Assembly (NCBI GenBank): GCA_963854835.1
Contig: OY978530.1
Location: 26,118,137 to 26,182,136, forward strand
Direction: 5' to 3'
Origin: Megamerina dolium
Taxonomy: Eukaryota > Arthropoda > Insecta > Diptera > Megamerinidae
DNA length: 64,000 nucleotides
The position numbers and the translations under genes were made by a program. The notes below the pieces were generated by a model that was not told the DNA's origin, made no database searches, and was given only the letters and a program-made list of their open reading frames with translations. Below are positions 34,714 through 46,765 of the stretch, piece by piece (the first letter of the stretch is position 1; every line of letters begins with the position of its first letter).

Positions 34714-34714
<1 letters not shown>
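34479..34714. other. unique island between two microsatellites
   Basis: About 236 bp of non-repetitive sequence with no recognised motif or clear terminal repeat. Confidence 0.5.
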
Positions 34715-34773
<59 letters not shown>

Positions 34774-34887
34774 TGTATATATGTATTTATATATATACAT
34801 ATATATACATATATATATATATATACATATATATATATGTGTGTGTGTGTGTGTGTAATTCTGGTTTTTCACACATATATATATATA
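34715..34887. repeat. (TA)n tract with a (TG)9 run
   Basis: Alternating AT with a TG run at about 34838-34856. It abuts the left end of the Tc1-like element, and the TA at 34886-34887 is the target dinucleotide. Confidence 0.95.
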
Positions 34888-35111
34888 CAGTGGCTCCCAG
34901 CTTATTTCGTACAGTGACAGTTTAAAAATTGCTGCAGTCGTAATTCCTAATATAGCAAAAATTTGAACAAAATATAAATGCCATTTTAGAAAGGAAGGTT
35001 TGTTTTTTATTTTCCAAAATTTACTTTTTCAAAATTTTAGTGTTTGACACTATAAAAAAATAAAATAAGAAAAAAATAGGAAAATTCATGTCACAGCTTA
35101 TTTCGTACAGT
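34888..35111. repeat. left IR/DR end of the Tc1-like element
   Basis: Outer repeat at 34888-34916 and inner core near 35091-35111 (CACAGCTTATTTCGTACAGT). The outer one ends TTCGTACAGTG. These are probable transposase binding sites. Confidence 0.8.
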
Positions 35112-35126
35112 CTCTTTAAGTTCAAA

Positions 35127-36167
35127 CTAAAAACAAAGTAAGTTGATTTTAATATTTAGTTGACATCCCTTAGCGTTAATGACAGCCTGGAGTCTATTTG
35201 GCATTGAATCCACCAATTTTTGAGTGATGTCTGGTGTGATTTTTTTCCATTCTTCCATCAGTACCTTCTTTAGGTCTTGCTTATTAGAAATCTTGTGTGT
35301 TCTTATTTTATTGTCCAAAATAGACCAAAGATTTTCAATCACATTCATGTCAGGTGACTGTGGTGGTGGAGACATCAAGTGTGGGCAGTTCCAAATAAGC
35401 CAAGATTGCACAATCTCAGATTTATGTTTTGGGTCATTATCTTGGTAGTACCGAAATTCTTCCCGCAAACCCAGTTTGTCTGCACTTTGAAGTAAATTGT
35501 TTTTCAGAATCTCGAGGTACTTCATTTTGTCCATTGTTTCCTCAATAAAAACCAATTCACCTACTCCGGCTGCTGACATACAGGCCCAAACCATCACGCT
35601 ACCGCCACCATGCTTCACTGTGGGCTTAAGGTTCTCCTTGTTTAGCTCGGTATTCGCTTTACGCCAAACATATGACATTCCGTCCGAGCCAAAAATATTA
35701 AACTTAGACTCATCCGCGAAAATAACGGTATTCCAGAACGCAGGAGTATTAATAATATGCTCTTTGGCGAAGTCAAGTCGGCGTTGTATATTCATTTTCG
35801 AAATGAATGGTTTCTTTCGGGCTACTCGACCGTTCAAGTCATGATTGCGCAGCACACGTCGGACAGTTTCAGCACTGGATGATTTTCCTATTTCACGCTG
35901 AACCTCTGCAGCCAACTTCGGAGCGGATAACTTTGGATTTTTCTTAATTTTTCGTACAATATAACGCTCGTCTGATGCGTTGAAAATCTTATTAGGTGCT
36001 TCTCTGCCCTTGTTCTCCAACCGATTTTCGCGAACGAAGCGTTGAATGATGTATTGGACAGTTGAGGCACTTAAATTTGTCATTTCAGCAATTTTTCGCA
36101 CACTCTGACCTTTCCTAAAATGGTTAATTACCAGTTTACGCTGTTCCATCGTTGTACGACGACCCAT
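35127..36167 (-). CDS. Tc1-like transposase (DD34E)
   Basis: 346 residues, uninterrupted, about the family's usual length of 340. The start at 36167 (MGRRTTMEQRKL) gives a full first helix-turn-helix (residues 8-40, SVRKIAEMTNLSASTVQYI). A second DNA-binding segment lies near residues 75-110 (NPKLSAPKLAAEV, SAETVRRVL), followed by a basic RVARKKPF. The catalytic core shows FADESKF (first D), QDNDPKHK (second D) and NVIENLW (E) with 34 residues between the last two. GGGSVMVW is also present. The protein cuts the element at the IR/DR ends and inserts at TA. All key residues are kept, so it may be active. Confidence 0.95.
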   Translation of the reverse strand: MGRRTTMEQRKLVINHFRKGQSVRKIAEMTNLSASTVQYIIQRFVRENRLENKGREAPNKIFNASDERYIVRKIKKNPKLSAPKLAAEVQREIGKSSSAETVRRVLRNHDLNGRVARKKPFISKMNIQRRLDFAKEHIINTPAFWNTVIFADESKFNIFGSDGMSYVWRKANTELNKENLKPTVKHGGGSVMVWACMSAAGVGELVFIEETMDKMKYLEILKNNLLQSADKLGLREEFRYYQDNDPKHKSEIVQSWLIWNCPHLMSPPPQSPDMNVIENLWSILDNKIRTHKISNKQDLKKVLMEEWKKITPDITQKLVDSMPNRLQAVINAKGCQLNIKINLLCF

Positions 36168-36308
36168 AACGCTAAATGTTTAATTTACAGCACTTTAACT
36201 ATTTAAAATAATAATAATAAAAATTGTTATAATAGTTAAAAAGGTCCAAAAACTCATACAATTCAAAAAAACTTTGTAACTGCGCGGCAGGATGAAACTT
36301 ACTTACAT

Positions 36309-36538
36309 TGAAGTTTGTGTACGAAATAAGATGTGAGCTGAAAATCAGCTGATCAATAGTTTTTCTCTCTTGCATGACAAAAAGAACAATTTTTGGGGTT
36401 CCCCGTTTTCTTATTAGGTTTACTAAACACATACATAGACATCTACATTCAAAACTTATTGATAAGTTTTTTAGTTTCGATGTTACAGCCATGTACATAA
36501 AAATATATACACTGTACGAAATAAGCTGTGAGCCACTG
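36309..36538. repeat. right IR/DR end of the Tc1-like element
   Basis: Outer repeat 36510-36538 and an inner core near 36309-36330 (GTACGAAATAAGATGTGAGC), inverted relative to the left end. This is the 5' side of the transposase gene, so it also holds its promoter. Confidence 0.8.
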
Positions 36539-37129
<591 letters not shown>

Positions 37130-37149
37130 ATCGGGGGGTCAAATACTCC

Positions 37150-38153
37150 AAAGCTAGCGACTTGAGAGGCCTCGGGCATGCATTGTCCTGCACAGGTCGA
37201 TCGAATGCACGGTGGTGAAAGAGTTCTACTTCCAGGACATCGTTTGTGCAAAAATTAAATATTGGAAACAGTGTTGAAGCTATCGTTGTTTCGGCCTACC
37301 TACCCTACGACTCTATACAGACACCTCTTTGGAGGGTACCGAGACAAGTGGTCCAATATGCTGAGTCCAATAACCTGGGATTTCAGGTGGGCAGTGAAGT
37401 GAACTCACAGAACACTGTATGGGATAGCAATAAATGCAAACGTAGTGGTCTCAAGTTACTAGAATTCATAATGTCAACTGACCTAGTAATTCAAAACGTT
37501 GGTAACAGACCAACTTTTGTCACTAGCAGAAGACAAGAGGTAATTGATTTGACGATAACCAACAGGTTAGTGGCAATTGAAATCAACCAATGGCTAGTTC
37601 TGGAAGATGATTCTCTTTCTGATCATCATCTAATCGAGTTCCAGGTTGGAATTGGCACTTTTAATACTTTTAGGAAGGAGTCTCCGAAACGTGGACTGGA
37701 AAAGTTTGGTTTGCTTCTAACGGAGCGATTTCTAAACTTTAAGAAACTCCGAACAACAGATATGATTGAGGATACTACCAAGAAATTGGAAGGTACCTTA
37801 ATTAACTGTTATGAGGAATTGTGTTCATTAAGAAAAATTGGACATGGGAATGTAGTCCCGTGGTGGAAACTGAACTGTTGAGAAAACTTCAGAATAAGGC
37901 CTTAAAAACCAATGACTGGACCAATCATCGACTCACTCAGAGAGAATATAAGAAAAAGGTGAGTCTAGCTAAACTAGAATCTTATAAAAATTTCTGCAGT
38001 GAAATCGAAGGAGTGAAAGAAACATCTAGACTTTGCAAGGTCTTTCAAAAAGATCGAGCAATTAGACTAGACTCTATTCGAAAACCTGATGACTTATATA
38101 CCATTTCTAAATCGGAGATGTAGAGTGTACTCCTAGAAACCCACTTTCCGGGT
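37150..38153 (+). pseudogene. LOA-like endonuclease and RT N-terminus, copy C
   Basis: Reads RPRACIVLHRSIEC near 37170, VVSAYLPYDS near 37285, GSEVNSQNTVWDS near 37392 (usually GCDAN.HH..WGS, catalytic D changed to E) and DDSLSDHHLIEFQ near 37606, all of an APE-type endonuclease. Basic linker sequence and KVSLAKLESYKNFCSEIEG follow in a second frame (37821-38123), ending just before the RTE-like insertion. The frame shift near 37850 and the changed catalytic residues mean it is dead. Confidence 0.85.
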
Positions 38154-38168
38154 ACTAGGAAGTCTTCT
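38154..38168. repeat. left target site duplication of RTE-like LINE
   Basis: ACTAGGAAGTCTTCT, repeated exactly at 39865-39879. The insert between runs 38169-39864. Confidence 0.92.
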
Positions 38169-39864
38169 TCTTCTTCTTCTTATGTGGCCATAACAACCGA
38201 ATATCGATTTAGGCCGAAAACAACATGCTTCGCCAGCCATCTCTGTTCTTCGCTAGCTGGCGCCAGTTAGAAATTCCAAGCGCCGTTAGGTTCTCCAGTA
38301 CTTGGTCTTTCCACCGGAGGTTTGGTGTTCCTCTTCTGCGCAGTCCTCCAGCGGGTTCCGAATATAAAACCTCCTTAGCTGGAGCGTGTTCTTCCATTCG
38401 CTCGACATGACCTAGCCAGCGCAGCCGCTGGATTTTGATGCGCTTTACTGTGTCAATATCGGCATACAGCTCGTACAGCTCATGGTTGTACCTTATTCGG
38501 TACTCGCCACCAACGAAAATAGGTCCAAAGATCCTGCGTAGGGCTTTTCTCTCGAAAACTCCAAGCATTCGCTTATCCGAGGTGGAAATTGTCCAGGATT
38601 CAGCGCCATATGTTAGGATAGGCATGATGAGAGACTTGTAGAGTGTAGTTTTCGTTCTTCGAGAGAGGGCTCGACTTCTCAATTGCTTACTCAGCCCAAA
38701 GTAACACCTGTTAGCAAGAGTTATCCTACGCATGATCTCCAAGCTGACGTCATTACTGCTGTTAATGCTGGTTCCAAGATAGACAAAGTCCCTTACTACT
38801 TCAAAAGCGTAGTTGTCAACAGTGACGTGCTGTCAAGATGCCGGGACTCTTTGTTTGTTGACACTAGATACTTCGTCTTGCCCTCGTTCACCGTGAGACC
38901 CATCCGACGCGACTCTCTTTCCAACTCTGAGAATGCTGCACTGACTGCTCGCGTGTTCATGCCGATTATGTCAATATCGTCGGCATACGCTAACAGCATG
39001 ACACTTTTGTTGAAGATAGTGCCATTATGTCGAGATGCTGGAATCTGGTACCACCAATTACCATGTTTCGTGCTGCGGCGAAGTCGATCAGCCTCATTCC
39101 GTTATCGGAGGTGTTCTGGTGGAGGCTGAATTTTCCGACAGTTGGACCAAAGGTACCTTCCTTGCCCACCCTGGCATTAAAGTCGCCAAGCACGATTTTG
39201 ATATCGTGGCGGGGGCAGCGGTCATAAGCTTCTTCGAGGGGCTGAAAGAAGCTCTCCTTGGTTACATTGTCCTTCTCATCCGTCGGAGCGTGGGCACATA
39301 TAAGGCTGATGTTGAAGAATTTTGCATCCCTGTCCCGTCCATCGCATTTCCTGGAGAGCGGTGATGTCAGCTATGTATTTTTCGAGGACATCAACCAGCT
39401 GGACAGAGGCACCTTCCCTATAAAGCGGCTAGACATTCCAGGTGCATATCCGTTAATCATTGTCCTTTTTTCGTTTGCGGGGGTCATCAACAAAAGCGGT
39501 AGTCCTTATCCGAGGCATATCTGTTTTTTTCATTGGGTTGTTTTTTATGTGGCGGGTCCCAAAACCAACGCACGACCTCTAACCGAGGAGATTTGCGCCA
39601 CTCACTTCAGCCGCCTCTCAGCGGGAGCCTGGAGGACGTTGCCCGGTGGTCGCCACATGAAGGGCCCCAATAATAATAATGAAAGCGCCATCACATAGTA
39701 AGCAGAGCAAGCTATATGACTACCCCTCATTAACAAATAAAGGTATCATCACATAGCGCTCAGATCAAACTACATGACAGCCAGTGAGTTGACTTGCGAT
39801 GAGTTCAACAAGGATTGCGCTAGCCCCACCCGGTTGAGGCAGTTAGACACGTTACCTTGCGAAA
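38169..39864 (-). mobile_element. RTE-like LINE C (1.7 kb, internally deleted)
   Basis: Bounded by a perfect 15-bp duplication. The 3' end at the left is a short (AAG)n tail on the element strand (CTTCTTCTTCTT on plus), typical of non-poly(A) LINEs. It contains endonuclease pieces, the RT catalytic block and the RT C-terminus, with the RT fingers missing. Confidence 0.9.
38209..39420 (-). pseudogene. RTE-like endonuclease-reverse transcriptase, broken
   Basis: From the right: AHAPTDEKDN near 39275 and MLGDFNARVGKEGTFGPT at 39140-39193 (endonuclease), NGMRLIDFAAARNMVI near 39080, then LLAYADDIDIIGMNTRA at about 38950-38999 (RT catalytic). After a break comes the C-terminal region at 38209-38742 (LRSRALSRRTKTTLYK, TYGAESWT, VFERKALRRIFGPI, RLRWLGHVERM). 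The middle of RT was deleted between the endonuclease and YADD. The APTDEKDN and GDFNA.VG blocks are typical of RTE-clade proteins, also annotated as craniofacial development protein 2-like. Confidence 0.85.
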
Positions 39865-39879
39865 ACTAGGAAGTCTTCT
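39865..39879. repeat. right target site duplication of RTE-like LINE
   Basis: Exact copy of 38154-38168. Confidence 0.92.
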
Positions 39880-40159
39880 GTTGAAGATAATGCTGGCGTC
39901 AACGGTAGAAATGGTGTAACCATCAGATACAATTGGTATATCGCAAATCAGATAGTTACGGAGGAGTCGATAAGCTTTTCCTTATCCTCCTTTGCTGACT
40001 ATAAGACCCCTGAACTCGATGGGATATATCCAGTAATGCTAAAAGAGGGAGGAGACGGTCCGAAAAATATCCTGAAAAGGATCTTCACAGCCTATCTTGC
40101 TCACGGTTGCATACCATCCTCATGGCGACGTGTGAGAGTACTTTTCATTCCTAAACTAG
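39880..40159 (+). pseudogene. LOA-like RT N-terminal segment, copy C
   Basis: Reads YKTPELDGIYPVMLKEGG near 40000 and SSWRRVRVLFIPKL to 40157, the fingers of LOA-like RT (SPG.DGI.P..L, W....V.FIPK). It is cut by the LTR at 40160 and continues at 63594 with GKDDYSLAKSFKLISLTSFL. An in-frame TGA is not seen here, so this section is better kept than the endonuclease. Confidence 0.85.
40156..40159. repeat. CTAG target duplication (left) of the 23.4-kb LTR element
   Basis: CTAG at 40156-40159, matched at 63590-63593. The element between starts TGTTGTG and ends CACAACA. Confidence 0.9.
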
Positions 40160-41092
40160 TGTTGTGTCCCTTTTTTCCGACACCCTTCCTTAAATATCTT
40201 ATATTTTAGGACTTACCCTTTTTTTATTTCTACTTCTGCTTTCCGTAGTTCACTAACACAAAACAATTTGTTTCCAATATATCAATAGTGTGTATTTATT
40301 AATTCCTTGTCTTTTTTGTTCTTCTTTCACTTTACTAGGATGTTTAATCCCGCACAATGGAATTCTTATTTTACTAGGATGTTTAATCTTGCACAATGTC
40401 ACTCTTATTTTATTTCCCACACTAACTCGCTCTTTGAGTTATCTTAATTACCTTACTTAACTAGATTCACTAACTCACTGACAGCCTTCATTTCAGGCCT
40501 TCTCTTAGTTTATATAGCCTAAAAGATATATCATAATTTACAATTTAACCCCATTTTAGTATAAAAGAATTCATTGCAATTTCTTCAGTAGGTCATATTT
40601 ATAACTTATTTTAATAAGTCATCATTATTATTTGTAGTTAATACTTCTTGTTGTAAATATTGTGCATGCGTTCAATATTGTGTATGCCTGGTTGTTTCTT
40701 ATTTTGTTTTTCTTTTCGGCTGTGTATGGTTGTTGAATTATTTCATAATCATAGAGCGAGGTACGATGACCCGTTGGTTCTTTTTTTATTTATTGTTTAT
40801 TATTTTATTTATTGTTTATTCATTATTTTTCTTCTTCTTCGTTCTTTATTTTTCATGATTGTGAAATTGTTCAACAATCATATATGAGGTACGATGACGC
40901 TGACCACGCATTTTTATAAATATATTACAACCCATTTTAGCCAATGATAATTACATTATGCATAGTGTGTTGATTATCATTAATTAATGGTTACACATAA
41001 TAAAATAACATAATGATAATAATAATATTGCTATAAAATTTGTAGTGAGTCAAAATGCATAATTTAGATGAGCATTATTTTGACTCACAACA
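40160..41092 (-). repeat. 3' LTR (933 bp) of the 23.4-kb element
   Basis: Collinear with 62585-63589 and very similar in base sequence. It lacks three short segments present in the other LTR (about 16, 40 and 16 bp near the sites matching 62748, 63018 and 63205). A purine tract GGGTGGAAGGA (element strand, plus 41093-41103) directly precedes it. Confidence 0.93.
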
Positions 41093-41103
41093 TCCTTCCA
41101 CCC
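41093..41103 (-). promoter_or_regulatory. polypurine tract of the 23.4-kb element
   Basis: GGGTGGAAGGA on the element strand next to the 3' LTR. Confidence 0.7.
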
Positions 41104-41423
41104 ATTATGAAGAAAAAATTATCAATTTAAAGATTGATAGTTTTTTCTTTTACAAATTGTGTAGATTAAATATTTTTAGTTTTAAAACGTATATACTGTG
41201 TATTTATATGTGCATCTTAATATTTTATACCTATCTTTCCGTGAAAGTCACCAATAGTGGACGTGTTTGATAGAGTCGGAAAAGTGATTGTTTTCGGTAA
41301 AAAAAATTTTAATATTTTGCGAAAAGACGCTAAGAAACTCAAGGAGTTATTTCGGTGATTTTTTTTTTTTTGGAAAAAAAAATAAATAAAATAATATCAT
41401 TTGCAAATATTTTGTTTATAATA

Positions 41424-43004
41424 TGAGTGTTCAGCGTTCTCCTCTCCGGCAACGGCTATCGCCTGTTAATGTGTGTGTAAACAATAATTTGCAATCACCC
41501 GCGCAAACCCCACCGATAAGTGCATTATCAAAAAAATAGTTGATACACACTGCACAAGTGAAAGTAACAGTGTAAATCATTTGCCTGTACATATTCCTCA
41601 CTCTAACACTACATCAAAATTTGCAACAACAATAAATACAGACAAAAAAAAATAATTTGTTCTCTCGTGATATACTATCTCCCTCTATACCGTGGAGTGT
41701 ACAATGCGCTTCTCCTGCTGTAACACCAACAGCTACAACATCAAAGCAAACAAATAACGGCCTTTCTACTGAAGTGCATGACCCAGTAGTTAAAGCAGTG
41801 CGATGACTAATAAAGAACCATTTGCTGTTCAAACTGGAATTGATCGCTACATTACTGTAGTAAAGCGAAAAAGAAGTCCACAAAATTCAAAACAAATGAA
41901 TTCAACAAAAATTCAAAAGCAGAACACTGCCCCTATTAGTTCGGAAAATAGATACGCTTTGCTTTCAGGTGATGAAAGTGACGAAAATATTATATCCAAG
42001 AAAAATTTCAAACCCCCACCCATTTTCTTAAGAGAACGCAACTCAGATAAGTTGATTTCTAGAATTACAAGTCTTATAGGACCAAAGAATTTCCACGTTG
42101 TTCCTATTCGCAAAGACCAAATTGAGGAAACGAAAGTGCAAATCTACAGCGAAACTCATTATCGCAAAGTAATTGCGGAATTTGATGCTGTAAAAAAGAA
42201 TTACTACACATATCAGCTAAAAAGTAGTAAGGGCTTAATCGTTGTACTCAAAGGCGTCGAACACAACGTTGACATTAACGAAATCAAACTTGCCCTTCAG
42301 GAAGAAGGGTTTCAAGCCAAAACAGTATTCAACATTCTCAACAAGAGCAATATACCTCAACCGTTATATCGTATTGAGCTTCAGCCTGAAACAAAACCCC
42401 TAAAAAAGGTGAAGTACACCCCATATATAAAATTCGATATTTATTGCATCGCAAAATCACAATCGAAGAACCCCATAAGAGAACTGTACCTCCTCAGTGC
42501 AGCAACTGCCAAGAATATGGACATACTAAGACATATTGCACCCTGCCAGCTGTTTGTGTGATTTGTGGAGATCTCCATAAATCGAACATATGCCCAAAAT
42601 CTAAAGGCGATGCTAGCATAAAAAAATGCAGCAATTGTGGAGGTAAACACACCGCAAATTATTGAGGTTGCCCAGTATATACAACTCTAAAGCTAAATTT
42701 CTCCGATAGCAATCAACCTCTAAAACCAGTTGAGCAAACTCAGATAGCCAACTCAAGTAAGAGACAAAATATTGATGCAACACAATTCTTCTCTGCAATC
42801 CCAAACAAGAATCAAACCAATTCATACGCTAGTGTGTTAAAACAAAACCCACACCAACAAAGCAATGTCAATAATGAGCAGAAACACTCACTGCCCACCC
42901 GACAGCCAAGTACCCTTGAACATTTGCTTCAAACATTAATTCAGAATATGAACCAATTCATGAACTCAATGCAAACAATGATGCAAGAAATGGTGAAAAA
43001 TTAA
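41424..43004 (+). pseudogene. Jockey-like ORF1 (Gag-like, zinc knuckles), copy 1
   Basis: Begins at the ATG at 41424 (MSVQRSPLRQRLSP); frameshifts near 41540-41800 break the N-terminus. The central part at 41803-42440 is open (DKLISRITSLIGPKNFHVV, LIVVLKGVEHNVDINEIK), a PRE_C2HC-type domain. A frame change near 42440 leads to CSNCQEYGHTKTYC, CVICGDLHKSNIC and CSNCGGKHTANY, three zinc knuckles, the last cut by TGA at 42663. The downstream frame ends with TAA at 43002. ORF1 coats LINE RNA. The frame change and the TGA are also present in copy 2. Confidence 0.85.
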
Positions 43005-43045
43005 TCGATGTTACTCCACACATTGCTATCCAGACCATAAATATC

Positions 43046-45691
43046 ATGAGTTGTCTCAAGATATGCCACTGGAACGCCAACGGCTTAAGCCAGCACCGTT
43101 TGGAGCTAATTCAATTCCTTGAATCCAGCCAAATCGACATAATGATGATATCTGAGACCCATTTCACTGACAAAAATTGCTACCAAATACCATATTACAA
43201 ACTGTACGCCACAAATCATCCGCATGGTAAGGCACGCGGAGGAACTGCCATATTGATAAAAAGCAGAATAAAACATCATGTTCTCGAAGATTTCAGTAGA
43301 GTCTACTTGCAAGCAACATCTATATGTCTGGAAGAATACATCTCTAAGCTAGTAATATCTGCGATATACTATCCACCAAGATACAGTATTACCGAACAGC
43401 AATATAAAGAATTTTTCTCAACTCTTGGTAGCAAATTCTTGGTTGCTGGCGATTTCAACGCCAAACATACTCACTGGGGCTCCCGCTTAATAACTCCAAA
43501 AGGCAGAAGACTATGTTCAATCATCACTAACCACGGCTACGATGTTATTTCAAATGGTCAACCGACATATTGGCCGACGGACAAGAGGAAAATACCCGAT
43601 CTCATAGACTTTGGAGTCGCCAAAGGTTTGCAGATGGAAAATATCTCCACAGAGTGTAATTATGATCTATCATCTGAATACTCACCCACGGTAATATCTA
43701 TAAAATCACCAAGCCCCCAAGGTAATTGCGTTAGAAAGAAAATAGACTGGTTAAAATTCAAGAAATATATAAATTCCCATCTTCCTCTGAATACTGTATT
43801 AAGAAATAGACACGATGTAGACTCAGCACTCGAAAAATTCAACCAGCTGCTCTCATTAGCTCTCAGCTCAGCCACCTGCACAAAGGTATGCAAGCAATCA
43901 AACTATAGCTCATACACACCAGCCGATATTGAATTGCTAGTAAGACAGAAAAGAAGACTCCGAAGACAATGGCAAGAATTCAGATCACCGAATCTGAAAA
44001 CACAACTACAGCACTGCACTCGAAAGTTAAAGCAAACCCTAAAAATAAAAACAACAAAGAGTTAGAAGAGCACATAGCGAAATTAACACCTGGTGAAGCG
44101 TCAGACTACTCTTTGTGGAAATCAGCAAAAAACTAAAATCGGCCAATTCTCACTGATTCCCCCATCCGTTTGAGTGACGGTAATTGGGCTAGAAGCAACT
44201 GTGAGAAGGGTTTGGCTTTTGCAAACCACCTAAAAAGTGTGTTTACACCCAATCCACCCTCTTCACAGTCCTCATTACCAAAATTAACTTCTCAACCTTG
44301 CTCAATAACGCTCAAAATTAAAAAAAAGGACATATTCAAAGCAATTTATAAAGATTTAAACCCAAAAAAATCACCTGGTCCAGATAAAATTACCGGTAAA
44401 ATGGTAAAAGAGCTACCTCCGGCTTCAGTAATTCATCTGATGCACATTTTCAATGCTATCCTTCGTATTAAACACTATCCCAAATGCTGGAAAACTTCAA
44501 ATATTATTATGATAGCAAAACCAGGAAAAGACCCTACAAAAGTTGCATCGTACAGACCTATCAGCCTCTTGCCTCTACTTTCTAAAGTATTCGAAAAGCT
44601 ACTTGTCATGAATATAACTCCATTTATTAATCTCAACCAACTGATTCCTCAACATCAGTTTGGATTTAGAAAACAGCACGGCACAATAGAACAAGTCCAC
44701 CGCATTGTAACTCTGATAAGGAACACTTTTGAAGAAAAAAAGTATTGCTCAGCTGTCTTTCTTGATATCACTCAAGCTTTCGATAAAGTATGGCACGATG
44801 GCCTTATTTACAAACTCAAACTATTACTGCCTGCAAATGTCTCCTCATTGCTTAGTAGCTACCTCACGAAAAGACAATTTCTCTTACATCACAAGGATTA
44901 CATAACAAATCCATTGGATATTCACGCTGGCGTTCCTCAGGGAAGCGTTTTGGGCCCCTTACTGTATCTCTTATACACTACAGATATGCCCAGCAATAAC
45001 TATACATTTATATCGACCTTTGCAGATGATACGGCAATATTGTGCTCTCGCTCTAACCCCATAGAAGCTACTAAACTCCTGCAGACTCATATCGATTCTC
45101 TCGAAATCTGGCTAGCAAAATGGCGTATAAAAGTCAATGAATCAAAGAGCGTACATGTAACCTTCACGCTAAGGCCAGATACATGTCCCCCACTTAAAAT
45201 TAATGGCCAATCAGTTCCACAATGTTCCTCAACAAAGTATTCACCTCGACAGAAGGCTGACCTGGAAAAATCACATAGAGGCAAAGAAAACTCAGATCAA
45301 GCTTAAAATGAATCAGTTATGGTGGCTGTTACACAAAAGATCAAAGTTGGATCTCGAATACAAAGTGCTATTATATAAAGCAATCCTGAAGCCAATCTGG
45401 ACTTATGGTATTCAGTTTTGGGGCACCGCATCTCCCTCAAATATCGAAAAATTGCAGCGAATACAATCCAAGTGTCTGCGAATTATTGTAAACGCGCCTT
45501 GGTATATGAGGAACGTTAACATCCATCGAGATTTAAATGTACCCACAATTTCTGAGGAAGTTGCAATGTCTTGCAGAAGCTACATTCAAAAATTACACAG
45601 TCATCCGAATCCCCTTGCTAGGCAATTGTTGCTGAGCACGGGGCATCGTGCACGGGGCAGATTTGATTACATATTGTTAGTTTCTAAGTAA
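43046..45691 (+). pseudogene. Jockey-like ORF2 (endonuclease-RT), copy 1
   Basis: The ATG at 43046 (MSCLKICHWNANGLSQHRLE) starts an APE endonuclease: ISETHFTD, GGTAILIKS, VAGDFNAKHTHWGS, PDLIDFGV and a SEYSP block (usually SDHSP, so the catalytic DH is lost). It is open to 44065. RT runs from about 44170 after frame breaks: SPGPDKITGKMV, YRPISLLPLLSKVFEKL, VFLDITQAFDKVWHDGL, GVPQGSVLGPLLY, TFADDTAIL. A frameshift near 45230 leads into the C-terminus at 45691 (YGIQFWGTASPSNIEKLQ). Jockey-clade proteins nick DNA and prime on it. This copy has at least three breaks. Confidence 0.88.
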
Positions 45692-45731
45692 TTTAGAAAG
45701 ATCCAATAAAAAAGCTTGTAAAAAAAAAAAA

Positions 45732-46613
45732 TATTTATAACTTATTAACTTTTACTGGCAATCTACCACTTCGGATGCTGATTTACTTTTTTCCCTGTTT
45801 CTGTTGAGCCGCTTTCTTCTGTTGTACTGTTCTTGGTAATTCCGCCGTTGCTTTTCATTTTGTTCTCGATGTTGAAACTGATTTAATGTGTCGAAGATGA
45901 TTTATTTGGAATGTAGAATTTTGCTCGCTGCACTGCACTCTTTTATCTTTGCGTTTTGAGGTGTGGTGTTGACCATTGCTGTAATTGGCTGAGTTGTAGG
46001 ACTAATTTTTTTTCTCTTTCATTGGTGCTACTGTTGTATACCACGTAGATTTCTTGCTCACAGTGATATACCGTGGTGTCCAACGTTTGAATGGTTATTA
46101 CATTACTCCTTTGTAACATCAGCGTTGTTGTTACTCCATTGTAGCATCAGTGTTGTTGGGGTGTTATGGTGTCTCCTTTTTATACACGTGCGACTGACGA
46201 TTTAATCAGCTTTTTAAATGCTTATCTTTGCAATATTTATACTTAGTGTACGTGTTTCGTCTGGTATGTACATTTTCTCTCGACATACCTCATTCAATGG
46301 ATGAATAACATCTTACAGTGTGATTTGACTACTAAGATATATCGTTATGTGACACCCTGTAACCCATTGTCAAATGCGAGTCAATAATAGGCGTTCACTA
46401 TCCAGATAAAAACGTAACACATGAGTATTGTATGTACACACTGTGTACTGCTGCTGCTATATGTATGTAACCTCAACTCGATTACCTACTGTGTCAACGT
46501 TCCTCTCTCCTTGAGATGGCGAGATTACCAGTAATATACTTATTCAATTATTTTCTACAAAGTTTAAAACTTACTTTTTTTTTTGTTTTTAATACACCTA
46601 CATAATAGTCGTT
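45732..46613 (-). other. unassigned spacer between the two Jockey LINEs, LTR-like features
   Basis: About 880 bp. On the minus strand it contains TGTTACG (plus 46416-46422), a TATA-like GTATAAAAAG (46184-46193) and AATAAATCA (about 45900-45908), in the order of an LTR. There is no matching second copy in the window. It may be a foreign LTR piece or part of the host Gypsy element. No coding domain was seen. Confidence 0.35.
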
Positions 46614-46765
46614 ATTTTTTTGTTTTGGTAAATAAGCTTTTTTATTGAATCTTTCTAAAATACTTAGAAACTAACAATAAGTATTCAAATCTTACAAACT
46701 AACTAAAATTATGTGATATTCCCTACGCTCCATCACAATTTGTTGAGTCGCGAGGTATAGCAATT

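Larger units (their letters stand above)
34888..36538 (-). mobile_element. Tc1-like DNA transposon, apparently intact
   Basis: 1651 bp bounded by TA on both sides (34886-34887 and 36539-36540). The terminal inverted repeats at 34888-34916 and 36510-36538 are 29 bp with one mismatch (CAGTGGCTCCCAG against CAGTGGCTCACAG). A second copy of the core CTTATTTCGTAC lies inside each end (about 35097-35108 and 36311-36322), giving the IR/DR layout known for several Tc1-like elements. It encodes one full transposase. It sits inside (TA)n DNA. Confidence 0.95.
37130..40159 (+). mobile_element. LOA-like LINE C, left part, split by insertions
   Basis: Endonuclease and the beginning of RT on the plus strand, interrupted at 38169-39864 by an RTE-like LINE and at 40160 by a 23.4-kb LTR element. 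It resumes at 63594. Across both interruptions the reading frame is regained when the insert and one target duplication are taken out, so the assignment is firm. Confidence 0.9.
41246..45731 (+). mobile_element. Jockey-like LINE copy 1
   Basis: About 4.49 kb, two ORFs and a poly(A) tail at 45720-45731 after AATAAA near 45707. The 5' boundary is taken at AGTCACCAAT, shared with copy 2. It is inserted in the 3' part of the Gypsy element and faces copy 2 tail to tail. No clean target duplication could be found. Confidence 0.9.

Noticed and set aside
35091..35111. Separate miniature transposon end inside the Tc1-like element
   Set aside because: Both ends carry such an inner repeat in symmetric positions, which is the IR/DR arrangement of one element.
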